A DNA stretch of 5,221 nt from positions 1 to 5,221 of the forward strand of contig CALLYN010001113.1 of the NCBI GenBank assembly GCA_937858455.1, in the 5' to 3' direction. The DNA is from an uncultured Kouleothrix sp. (GTDB lineage Bacteria > Chloroflexota > Chloroflexia > Chloroflexales > Roseiflexaceae). Below, piece after piece: positions 1 to 5,221 of the stretch (within the stretch, counting starts at the first letter, position 1; the number at the start of each line of letters is the position of its first letter). The position numbers were made by a program, and so were the translations under genes. The notes beneath the pieces are model-generated. The model saw only the letters and a list, made by a program, of their open reading frames with translations, made no database searches and had not been told where the DNA came from.

Positions 1-674
1 TCGGCCTCGGGCAGGTCGAGCAGGCTGCGCAGCTCGGCATCCGCGCGCAAGATCCGCCGTATCCGGTAGATATCGACCGACACCGCGCGCTCGTCCTTCC
101 ACCAGCCGGGGTAGGCGCGCACGATCTCGCGCGGCATCAGCTGCTCGGCAAAGCGCGCGTGCGCCAGCACCCGGTCGCGCTCGTCGGGCAGCAGCGCGAC
201 GATGCGCCGGGCGATCTGCTCGTTCACCACGCGCGCGGGCAAGTCGGGCAGATCGGCCAGCTGGCCGGCGTCGAGCGGCGCAAGCCGCGCGCGCTGCTGG
301 TCGCGCAGGTACAGCGCGATTGCCGTATGCACGCACTGCTTGAGGTAGCTCAGCACCGCCGGCAGCGACCGAAACTCGGCGAACTTTGCCCCGCGCAGCG
401 CGAAGAAGAAGCGCGCCCAGGCCGCGCTGGCGAAATACTCGGCGCTCTCGTCGCTGTAGACGAACTGCGGGTGGCGCTGCACCCACGCCTGCATCTGGCG
501 ATCGTAGATCCGGTAGAGCTGCGTAAATGCCTCGGAGACGCCGCCCGCCAGCGCGCGCCGGAACAGCTCGAAACAAAAGCGCGTATCGCTCGGCAGCCGC
601 CGGTTGAACTTGTCGGTCTCGGACGCGCACAGGCGCGCCAGGTCGTCGATCGACAGGCTGTCGGCAGCGCTCAT
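1..674 (-). CDS. Sigma-70/ECF-like RNA polymerase sigma factor, Chloroflexota type (3' end cut by window edge)
   Basis: Likely a cytoplasmic transcription initiation factor that redirects RNA polymerase. The frame is open from an ATG at 674 to the left edge: 224 codons, no stop seen. Residues 33-70 (FELFRRAL, then EAFTQLYRIYDRQ and WVQRHP) resemble the sigma region 2 helix that follows a 'TRxCFELFRRAL' entry in Chloroflexota sigma-like proteins. An aromatic stretch at residues 80-92 and a helix around 105-125 continue this domain. Residues 161-215 (LLPDERDRVL, PREIVRAYP, then DIYRIRRILR) resemble region 4: the 'LP..ER.vl' opening, a PREI turn into the recognition helix and a final Arg-rich helix. 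The start is supported by GGAG six bases upstream. It is divergent from the CHAT gene and shares its intergenic region, so it may regulate that locus; this is inference. It is divergent in sequence from textbook ECF factors. It could instead be a sigma-derived DNA-binding regulator that no longer contacts polymerase. Confidence 0.78.
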   Translation of the reverse strand, partial: MSAADSLSIDDLARLCASETDKFNRRLPSDTRFCFELFRRALAGGVSEAFTQLYRIYDRQMQAWVQRHPQFVYSDESAEYFASAAWARFFFALRGAKFAEFRSLPAVLSYLKQCVHTAIALYLRDQQRARLAPLDAGQLADLPDLPARVVNEQIARRIVALLPDERDRVLAHARFAEQLMPREIVRAYPGWWKDERAVSVDIYRIRRILRADAELRSLLDLPEA

Positions 675-678
675 GGGC

Positions 679-684
679 TTCTCC
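679..684 (-). promoter_or_regulatory. Shine-Dalgarno site of the sigma-like gene
   Basis: On the minus strand this reads GGAGAA. GGAG ends six bases before the ATG at 674-672, which is ideal spacing and fixes the start of the sigma-like gene. Confidence 0.7.
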
Positions 685-686
685 GT

Positions 687-722
687 CGAGCTGGCGCTCG
701 TGGCACAGCACGCAGCAGCGTG
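687..722. promoter_or_regulatory. Pair of 14-bp dyad-symmetric sites upstream of the sigma-like gene
   Basis: Two perfect inverted repeats of the same geometry, each with 5-bp arms and a 4-base centre. They are CGAGC-TGGC-GCTCG at 687-700 and CACGC-AGCA-GCGTG at 709-722, with centres 22 bp apart, about two helical turns. The first begins two bases upstream of the sigma Shine-Dalgarno. They could be operators for a dimeric regulator, or small hairpins in the sigma mRNA leader that tune ribosome access. Short GC-rich dyads also arise by chance, so the function is only a suggestion. Confidence 0.35.
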
Positions 723-725
723 GGT

Positions 726-793
726 AAAAGAGCCACTATTGTACATCATATTTTAACCACGAATTTGCCTTTTCCGCCCGTTTAGTATATAGA
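726..793. promoter_or_regulatory. AT-rich island, probable divergent promoter region
   Basis: This is the only markedly AT-rich stretch in the window, and it lies between two divergent genes. For the plus strand, TTGCCT (765-770), a 17-bp spacer and TATAGA (788-793) give a fair -35/-10 pair, which would leave a leader of about 230 bases before the CHAT start. For the minus strand, -10-like hexamers TACAAT (rc of 739-744) and TATACT (rc of 784-789) are present, but no convincing -35 goes with either. The exact promoters are not resolved, and an alternative sigma factor may read different elements. Confidence 0.35.
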
Positions 794-879
794 GCGAGCC
801 ACAGCACCCCTCATTTCACCCCCTCGCGCCACCCGCTCACATCCAAACACGCAGTCGGACAAACTCGGCAGCTTGTACC

Positions 880-984
880 ACGCAGTTCGTCGTCGGCAGT
901 CGGCTATTGGCAGTTGGCAGTCGGCATTTGGTCGTTGGCAGGCAGCAGCCCCCAGCCAGCAGCGAGCAGCCCGCGGCTCACAGC
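880..984. repeat. Imperfect heptanucleotide tandem array (two consensus types)
   Basis: About fifteen consecutive 7-bp units stay in register. From 880 to 942 the consensus is YGGCAGT: units at 894, 908 and 915 match exactly, those at 922 and 936 differ at one base, and others are more degenerate. From 943 to 984 the consensus changes to CAGCAGC (units at 943 and 957 exact, 964 GAGCAGC, 950 CCCCAGC), still in the same 7-bp phase. A 21-bp higher-order repeat is visible: 901-921 and 922-942 match at 16 of 21 bases. No dyad, spacer or Cas context suggests CRISPR. It resembles in kind the short tandemly repeated heptanucleotides known from cyanobacterial genomes. It ends 47 bases before the CHAT start. 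Confidence 0.7.
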
Positions 985-1031
985 GGAGTGTGGCCGCTTC
1001 TGGCTCCTCGCTCTTGCACATCGAGCGCACT

Positions 1032-3887
1032 ATGACCGAGATGCTCCAGATCGTCGACCCGGCCGAGCTGGCCGCGCGGCTGCGGGCCGCGCCAGCCATG
1101 CTGCCGCTGTTGCTCGCGCAGCTGAGCGATGCCGACGCCGCCGCGCTGGTCGAGTACCTCAAGGGCGAGGCCGACCGGCACTGGTGGATCAACGCCAACC
1201 AGTCGGTCGAGTTCGCCGACCTGATCGTAGCGATCGGCCGGGCGCGCGGCGATGTATGGCAAGAGGCGCTCGGCACCATGGCGCGCGGCGACGCGCTCAA
1301 GTTCGTCGGCAATGTCGAAGAAGCCTGGCGGCTGCTTGGCCACGCCGGCGAGCTGTTCGGCTCGATCGGCGACGAGGTGGGCTGGGCGCGCACGCGCATC
1401 GGGCGGCTGGTGATCTGCCAGGAGCTTCAGCAGGTACGGCAGGCCACCGACGACGCCGAAATTGCGCGCGGCATCTTTCAGCGCTACGCCGAGCACGAGC
1501 GCCTGTTCGGGCTGTACAACAACCTGGCCATGACGTACAGCCGGCTCGGCAACCAGCAGCGCGCGCTGGAGCTCTACCTGGCAGCGCAGCAGATCCTGCC
1601 CCAGCTGAGCCGCAACAACGCCCAGCACACCAGCTTGCTCGCCACGAACCTGGGGTTCTGCCACCACATGCTCGGCGAATTCGGCAAAGCCAAGCACTAC
1701 TACGAGCAGGCAAAGCAGCTTTTTGAGCAGCGGCGCGAGCCGCGCGGCATGGCCTTGATCGAGCACAACCTGGCGCATATAGCAATGCTGCAGGGGCAGT
1801 ACCGCACAGCGCTCAGCGTTTTGCACCACGTCCGTGATTCGTACCGCAGCCAGGGGTTGGCGCTTGACGCGACCCACGTCGACCGTGACATTGTCGAAAT
1901 CTACCTGCTGCTCAATCGCTACACCGAGGCGCGCGACCTGGCGCAGCGCGTCATCGGCGAGTACCGCGCGCACGAGTCCGCTTATCGCGAGGGCCTTACC
2001 CTCATCCACCTGGCAACCGCCGAGGCCAACCTGCGCCAGACACAGGCCGCGGCATACGCGCTCAAACAGGCCGAAACATTGTTTGCAAGCATTGGCGCGC
2101 CCACCTGGCACGATATTGCACAGCTGCGCCGTGGGCAGCTAGCGCTGCGCACCGGCGACACATTGGCCGCGCTCGATATCGCCGCTGCCAGCATCGCAAG
2201 CTTACGCCAATACCCAGTCGAGTATGGCACCGCCAACGTGCTGCGCGGGCAATCGTTTCTTGCGCTGGGCGCGCCCGACGCCGCCGCCAGCTGTGCGCGC
2301 GCCGCGCTGGCGATCGGCAAAAGCAGCATCCCAACGCTGCGCTACGACGCCCACCTGCTGCTCGGCGCAATTGCCGAACGGCTTGGCCAGGAGCGGCGCG
2401 CGCTCCGCCACTACCGCGCGGCAATCGCCACCATCGATCAGCTCCAGCGCCGCCTGACAATCACGCTGCGCTCGAACTTCCTCGATACCAGAGGAGAAGC
2501 CTTCGCGGCGATCATGCGGCTGTACCTCGGATCCGGGCAGGCTGTATGCGCGTTTGAAGCTTTGGAAGGCGCAAAATCACAGAATATTCTGGGCTATCTA
2601 TCGAATCGCGAGCAGCTGCGCTGGCGCAACACCGGTGCGCATTACCAATCGCTGGTAGAGGAGCTGAGCCGGCTGCGCGCCGAGCACCGCTGGTTCTACC
2701 ACCTTGCCTACGAGCAGGTGGCGCTTGAGGAGGGCGAGCAGCCGCGAATTGCACCCGAGCAGGCGCGCGCCGAGGTCGCGCTACGCGAGGGGCGCATGCG
2801 CGCGATCACCGAGCAGCTGTATTTGGAAAGTGGCGATGACCGACAGGCTGCCGTCGCCGCGCCGCAGACCGGCGAAGTGCAGCAGCAGCTTGCGCCAGGC
2901 ACGCTGCTGGTCGAGTTCTACAACGATGGGAACACTATGTGGGCCTTCACGCTTGGCCGGTCGGAGCTTGCCATGCGCCGGCTGCCCACAAGCACCGCCG
3001 CGATCGACCAGCTGATCGCGCAGCTTCGGGCAAATGTCGAGTTCGCGCTGAAAGCCGGCGCAGGCACGCCGCTATCTCGCAACCTTGCCCGCGTGGCCCA
3101 CCGGATTTTGGGCCAGCTATACGAAGCGCTGCTTGCACCGCTGGCGGGCAGCTGGGGCGGCATCGAGCGCCTGATTGTCGTGCCGTACGGCGCCTTGCAC
3201 TACCTGCCATTCCACCTGCTGTACGACGGCGAGCATTACGCGATCGAGCGCCGCGAAGTTGTGGTGCTTCCGGCGGCCGGCCTGCTGACGCGGCGCCCGC
3301 CCCAGCGTGCGCCCGGCGCGCGAGTACTGTGCCATTCCTGGCAAGGGCGGCTCAGCCAGACGCTCGCCGAAGCGCGGATCGTCCACGATTTGTTTGGCGG
3401 CGAGATCCACGCCGAAAGCGCGGCGACGCGCGCGCGCCTGGGCAGCCCGCCAACACAGCTGCTGCACATCGCCGCCCACGGCCAGCACCGGCTCGACCAG
3501 CCGGATCTCTCGTATATCGAGCTTGGCGACGGGCAGCTCTACACCGACGACCTGCTGCAGCACGATCTGAGCTACGAGCTGGTGACGCTCAGCGCCTGCG
3601 AGACTGGCCGCGCGCACGTGGCCGCCGGCGACGAGCTGATCGGCCTGGGGCGCGGCTTCCTGTACGCCGGCGCGGGCGCGCTGATCACCAGCCTGTGGCA
3701 GATCCCTGACGCGCTGACGACCGATTTTATGCAGCGCCTGTATACATCATTACACGCCGGGGCATCGAAGACGGCAGCCCTGCGTGCCGCGCAACGGGCA
3801 ATCCACGCCGACGCGCCTGATCTGCATCCGGCCTTCTGGGGTGCGTTCCAGCTGGCCGGCGACCCACGGCCATTGTCGGGTGAGTAA
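1032..3887 (+). CDS. TPR-repeat CHAT-domain (caspase-like) protease, complete
   Basis: Encodes 951 residues with no signal peptide or membrane segment, so it is probably cytoplasmic. After a helical N-terminus, about ten TPR-like helical pairs span roughly residues 55-470. Clear ones start near 158 (LYNNLAMTYSRLGNQQRAL), 199, 239, 279, 320, 360, 397 and 435. A helical linker (about 471-610) leads to a CHAT domain, about 615-945. There LIVVPYGALHYLPFHLL (from about 713), the His motif LLHIAAHG (catalytic His816) and the Cys motif LVTLSACETG (catalytic Cys856) are intact, as is the family-typical end GAGALITSLW and HPAFWGAFQLAGD. CHAT is a clan CD cysteine peptidase family related to caspases and separase. 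The TPRs presumably sense or bind a partner that switches on proteolysis; partner and substrate are unknown. I chose ATG 1032 (weak CGAG, six bases upstream) over an in-frame TTG at 873, because the extra 53 residues merely translate the upstream repeat array. ATG 1041 is a further option. A same-strand subtilase follows after 143 bp. Confidence 0.93.
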   Translation: MTEMLQIVDPAELAARLRAAPAMLPLLLAQLSDADAAALVEYLKGEADRHWWINANQSVEFADLIVAIGRARGDVWQEALGTMARGDALKFVGNVEEAWRLLGHAGELFGSIGDEVGWARTRIGRLVICQELQQVRQATDDAEIARGIFQRYAEHERLFGLYNNLAMTYSRLGNQQRALELYLAAQQILPQLSRNNAQHTSLLATNLGFCHHMLGEFGKAKHYYEQAKQLFEQRREPRGMALIEHNLAHIAMLQGQYRTALSVLHHVRDSYRSQGLALDATHVDRDIVEIYLLLNRYTEARDLAQRVIGEYRAHESAYREGLTLIHLATAEANLRQTQAAAYALKQAETLFASIGAPTWHDIAQLRRGQLALRTGDTLAALDIAAASIASLRQYPVEYGTANVLRGQSFLALGAPDAAASCARAALAIGKSSIPTLRYDAHLLLGAIAERLGQERRALRHYRAAIATIDQLQRRLTITLRSNFLDTRGEAFAAIMRLYLGSGQAVCAFEALEGAKSQNILGYLSNREQLRWRNTGAHYQSLVEELSRLRAEHRWFYHLAYEQVALEEGEQPRIAPEQARAEVALREGRMRAITEQLYLESGDDRQAAVAAPQTGEVQQQLAPGTLLVEFYNDGNTMWAFTLGRSELAMRRLPTSTAAIDQLIAQLRANVEFALKAGAGTPLSRNLARVAHRILGQLYEALLAPLAGSWGGIERLIVVPYGALHYLPFHLLYDGEHYAIERREVVVLPAAGLLTRRPPQRAPGARVLCHSWQGRLSQTLAEARIVHDLFGGEIHAESAATRARLGSPPTQLLHIAAHGQHRLDQPDLSYIELGDGQLYTDDLLQHDLSYELVTLSACETGRAHVAAGDELIGLGRGFLYAGAGALITSLWQIPDALTTDFMQRLYTSLHAGASKTAALRAAQRAIHADAPDLHPAFWGAFQLAGDPRPLSGE

Positions 3888-3923
3888 TACCAAAGCGGTC
3901 GAGAGATCCGTCAAGGCTGCACG

Positions 3924-3967
3924 AAGGACGGGCGACCGCGCTATTCGTCCTTGGTCTTCTGCCTTTT
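3924..3967 (+). terminator. Weak terminator-like hairpin after the CHAT gene
   Basis: A 7-bp perfect stem, AAGGACG (3924-3930) with CGTCCTT (3946-3952), encloses a 15-base loop that may itself pair (GCG with CGC). It is followed by a T-rich but interrupted tract ending in TTTT at 3964-3967. The long loop and impure T-run make it a poor intrinsic terminator. The right arm is also the first unit of the heptad array, so it may be a by-product of the repeat. If it is leaky, CHAT and subtilase would be co-transcribed. Confidence 0.3.
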
Positions 3968-3987
3968 GTCCATGCTCCATGTCGCAT
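3946..3987. repeat. Second heptanucleotide-periodic array
   Basis: Six in-register 7-bp units with consensus close to YGTCCWT: CGTCCTT (3946), GGTCTTC (3953), TGCCTTT (3960), TGTCCAT (3967), GCTCCAT (3974) and GTCGCAT (3981). The units are degenerate but the 7-base phase holds. The sequence differs from the array before the CHAT gene, while period and intergenic placement are the same. Confidence 0.5.
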
Positions 3988-4017
3988 GTTCAAGTCGTGT
4001 TGGCATAACCCACGTGA

Positions 4018-4022
4018 AAGGA
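4018..4022 (+). promoter_or_regulatory. Shine-Dalgarno site of the subtilase gene
   Basis: AAGGA lies eight bases before the ATG at 4031, inside AAAGGAAA. It selects 4031 over the overlapping out-of-frame ATG at 4027. A dedicated strong RBS also fits translation independent of the CHAT gene. Confidence 0.65.
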
Positions 4023-4030
4023 AAGCATGT

Positions 4031-5221
4031 ATGACTCAAGCGTATGACCCAAACCAGCAGCTACGCCACCGCGTACACTTCGCGCCGAATGAGTTCGCGC
4101 TGTATATCGAGCACGACGAGAATCTGACGCCGAGGAACATTATTGGCCAGATCAAGGAGCGGCATAATCTCTTTGCGGATATCATTCCATTCGACGCAAT
4201 CCAATTCGACCCCGACCGGGTTGTGACGTTTAATCGCGGCGAGCGCAGGCCCGAGGGCCAGCTCCAGAGGTTTTCGCTGGCGTTCGCGCGTGTCGTCGAG
4301 CCCGAGCGGCGGGATGAGCTTGAGTTCTTAGTTCTGCTAGCTCATATCAACGACAAGATCCGCGATTTGCCATACGGCCAGGGCGCTTTTCGCATTCGCC
4401 AGGCCACGGCCAACTGGTTTTCTGGCGGCGCGCCCGAGCCCGACGGCTCGGGCGGGCCTGGCAGCAGGCCAGTGCCACCTGACCCGGCGACTATTTCAAC
4501 ACTACAGCTCAATCCAGTCGAGCTACCCGCCGAGCTTGGGCTGGAAACAACCCTGGCCGAGCGCGGCGCCTGTGCCAACATCTTTATTCTCGACACCGCG
4601 CCGTGCGAGGTCGATCTGAAGCGCGCGTATCGCAAGTGGGTCGACGAGCCACTTAGCAACACCAACGCACAGCCGGACGACACGCCGTATAACCGTCTAC
4701 TCGACAACCTGATCGGGCCAAACGGCGCGCTCGGCTACATCTACGATGCGCCACGGATCGAATATGCCGGCTACAGCCACTTGCTCGAGCTCGCCAACAC
4801 GTTCCTGCCCGACCATGATTATGTCATGAGCGATCATGGCCTGTTCGTGGCCAGCATCATCAACCGGATCGCGCCGGCCGCGCGGCTGCACCTGGTAGAG
4901 GTGCTGAACCCATACGGTGTAGGCACGCTTGAAACAATCACGCGCGGTTTTGAGCGCGCCGCCAACTTCGCCCTCGAGAATACAGGCGCGGTTGTGCTCG
5001 TCAACGCCAGCCTATTTTTTGAATTTCCGCCGACCGACACAGTGCTGCTCGAATTGCTCGCTCATGAGGATCCGTTCTGGGCAAATGTGTACGAAAGCAT
5101 GGCCGACAAAATTCCACTCTTGATCGAGCCATTCGAGGCCGTGTGCAACCTCCTAGATCAACAATCGACCAGGGTGATCGCCGCCGCCGGCAACGACGGC
5201 AAAGAAACGGTCGACGGTAGT
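4031..5221 (+). CDS. S8 subtilisin-like serine protease with long N-terminal domain (3' end cut by window edge)
   Basis: 397 codons are visible and the frame is open to the right edge. The catalytic Asp motif is NIFILDTAP (Asp188), in place of the usual D-T/S-G. The His motif is SDHGLFVASII (His269), in place of HGTHVAG. VVLVNASLFF corresponds to the strand that in subtilisins reads like 'INxSLG'. RVIAAAGNDG carries the oxyanion-hole Asn388. The GTSMAAP-type Ser motif should lie to the right of the window. The His-Asn spacing is 119 residues, longer than the 91 of subtilisin BPN', because of a helical insert around 340-375. Residues 1-130 form a hydrophilic domain I do not recognise, joined by a Gly/Pro linker (131-152). 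It may be a regulatory or propeptide-like domain. There is no signal peptide, so the enzyme probably acts in the cytoplasm, which is unusual for S8. It follows the CHAT protease on the same strand, suggesting shared function. Family assignment is firm; activity cannot be confirmed without the Ser. Confidence 0.88.
   Translation, partial: MTQAYDPNQQLRHRVHFAPNEFALYIEHDENLTPRNIIGQIKERHNLFADIIPFDAIQFDPDRVVTFNRGERRPEGQLQRFSLAFARVVEPERRDELEFLVLLAHINDKIRDLPYGQGAFRIRQATANWFSGGAPEPDGSGGPGSRPVPPDPATISTLQLNPVELPAELGLETTLAERGACANIFILDTAPCEVDLKRAYRKWVDEPLSNTNAQPDDTPYNRLLDNLIGPNGALGYIYDAPRIEYAGYSHLLELANTFLPDHDYVMSDHGLFVASIINRIAPAARLHLVEVLNPYGVGTLETITRGFERAANFALENTGAVVLVNASLFFEFPPTDTVLLELLAHEDPFWANVYESMADKIPLLIEPFEAVCNLLDQQSTRVIAAAGNDGKETVDGS
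4431..4470. repeat. Two abutting perfect hairpins inside the subtilase linker-coding sequence
   Basis: CGCCCGAGCC (4431-4440) and GGCTCGGGCG (4445-4454) form a perfect 10-bp stem with a 4-base CGAC loop. Directly next to it, GGCCTG (4455-4460) and CAGGCC (4465-4470) form a perfect 6-bp stem with a 4-base GCAG loop. There is no base between them. They lie in frame over codons 134-147, the Ala/Pro/Gly/Ser linker between the N-terminal domain and the protease fold. In mRNA they would be very stable. They may reflect an inserted palindromic element, a translational pause at the domain border, or a chance effect of Gly/Pro codons at high GC. Confidence 0.6.

Larger units (their letters stand above)
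675..1031. other. Divergent intergenic region between sigma-like and CHAT genes (no gene)
   Basis: This 357-base stretch holds no credible coding region. From left to right it contains the sigma RBS, two 14-bp dyads (687-722), an AT-rich island (about 726-793) in otherwise GC-rich DNA, a C-rich stretch (about 800-850) with no motif I can name, and a 7-bp-period array (880-984). A leader of about 45 bases then precedes the CHAT start. The frame open across 873-1031 starts at a TTG without a good RBS. It translates the repeats into a Ser/Gln/Trp/Arg-rich, seven-residue-periodic peptide, so I treat it as non-coding. Confidence 0.7.

Noticed and set aside
159..785. Plus-strand open frame opposite the sigma-like gene
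   Set aside because: It lies antisense to a frame with recognisable sigma regions, a good RBS and an ATG. Its His/Arg/Gln-rich composition is that of a high-GC shadow.
880..984. CRISPR array
   Set aside because: Units are 7 bp with no unique spacers, no dyad in the unit and no cas genes nearby, even though the neighbour is a TPR-CHAT protein.
873..1031. 53-residue N-terminal extension of the CHAT protein
   Set aside because: It would start at TTG with no good ribosome site and is only a translation of the repeat array. The family-like N-terminus begins at the ATG at 1032.
782..1399. Minus-strand open frame crossing the heptad array
   Set aside because: Its end reads through the repeats as a periodic peptide (PNADCQLPIADC) and the rest is antisense to the CHAT gene; no family resemblance.
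978..2111. Long minus-strand open frame (377 codons) opposite the TPR part of the CHAT gene
   Set aside because: Antisense to clearly conserved TPR sequence, with no recognisable domain; long shadow frames are expected at this GC content.
1032..3887. Type III-E CRISPR-associated TPR-CHAT (Csx29-like)
   Set aside because: The architecture is shared, but there is no gRAMP effector, cas1 or array in the window. The sequence reads as a common Chloroflexota TPR-CHAT protein.
3971..3988. Hairpin CATGC / GCATG in the gap before the subtilase
   Set aside because: Only five base pairs around an eight-base loop, and it overlaps the repeat units; not distinguishable from chance.
3784..4008. Small plus-strand open frame spanning the CHAT end and intergenic gap
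   Set aside because: Mostly overlaps the CHAT gene in another frame and lacks an RBS; its tail translates the second repeat array.

Overview
The window is GC-rich, gene-dense DNA. Its proteins look like those of a filamentous anoxygenic or heterotrophic member of Chloroflexota, class Chloroflexia (Roseiflexus/Kouleothrix-like). This is an inference from family resemblance: a divergent sigma factor, a long TPR-CHAT protein and a cytoplasmic-type subtilase, all rich in Arg/Ala/Leu. No rRNA marker is present to prove it.

Layout: (i) Positions 1-674, minus strand, hold the first 224 codons of a sigma-70/ECF-like factor that runs off the left edge. (ii) Positions 675-1031 are a divergent intergenic region. 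It has two adjacent 14-bp dyads just upstream of the sigma RBS, an AT-rich island that probably carries the promoter(s), and an imperfect array with a 7-bp period that runs almost to the start of the next gene. (iii) Positions 1032-3887, plus strand, encode a complete 951-residue protein with TPR repeats and a C-terminal CHAT (caspase-like) protease domain. Both catalytic motifs are intact. (iv) Positions 3888-4030 are a 143-bp gap with a weak terminator-like hairpin and a second, different 7-bp-period array. (v) Positions 4031-5221, plus strand, hold the first 397 codons of an S8 subtilisin-like protease. It has a long N-terminal domain and a Gly/Pro linker. The catalytic Asp, His and oxyanion Asn motifs are visible, but the Ser motif lies beyond the right edge.

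The block places two unrelated protease types, a TPR-coupled cysteine protease and a subtilase without a signal peptide, one after the other on the same strand, with a divergent sigma-like regulator. A plausible but unproven reading is a cytoplasmic, sensor-driven proteolytic cascade under its own transcriptional control, as in bacterial conflict or regulated-cell-death modules. No effector (gasdermin-like, nuclease or pore former) and no CRISPR array is visible here. The flanks would decide.

The most unusual DNA-level features are the two heptanucleotide-periodic intergenic arrays and two perfect back-to-back hairpins inside the subtilase linker-coding sequence.
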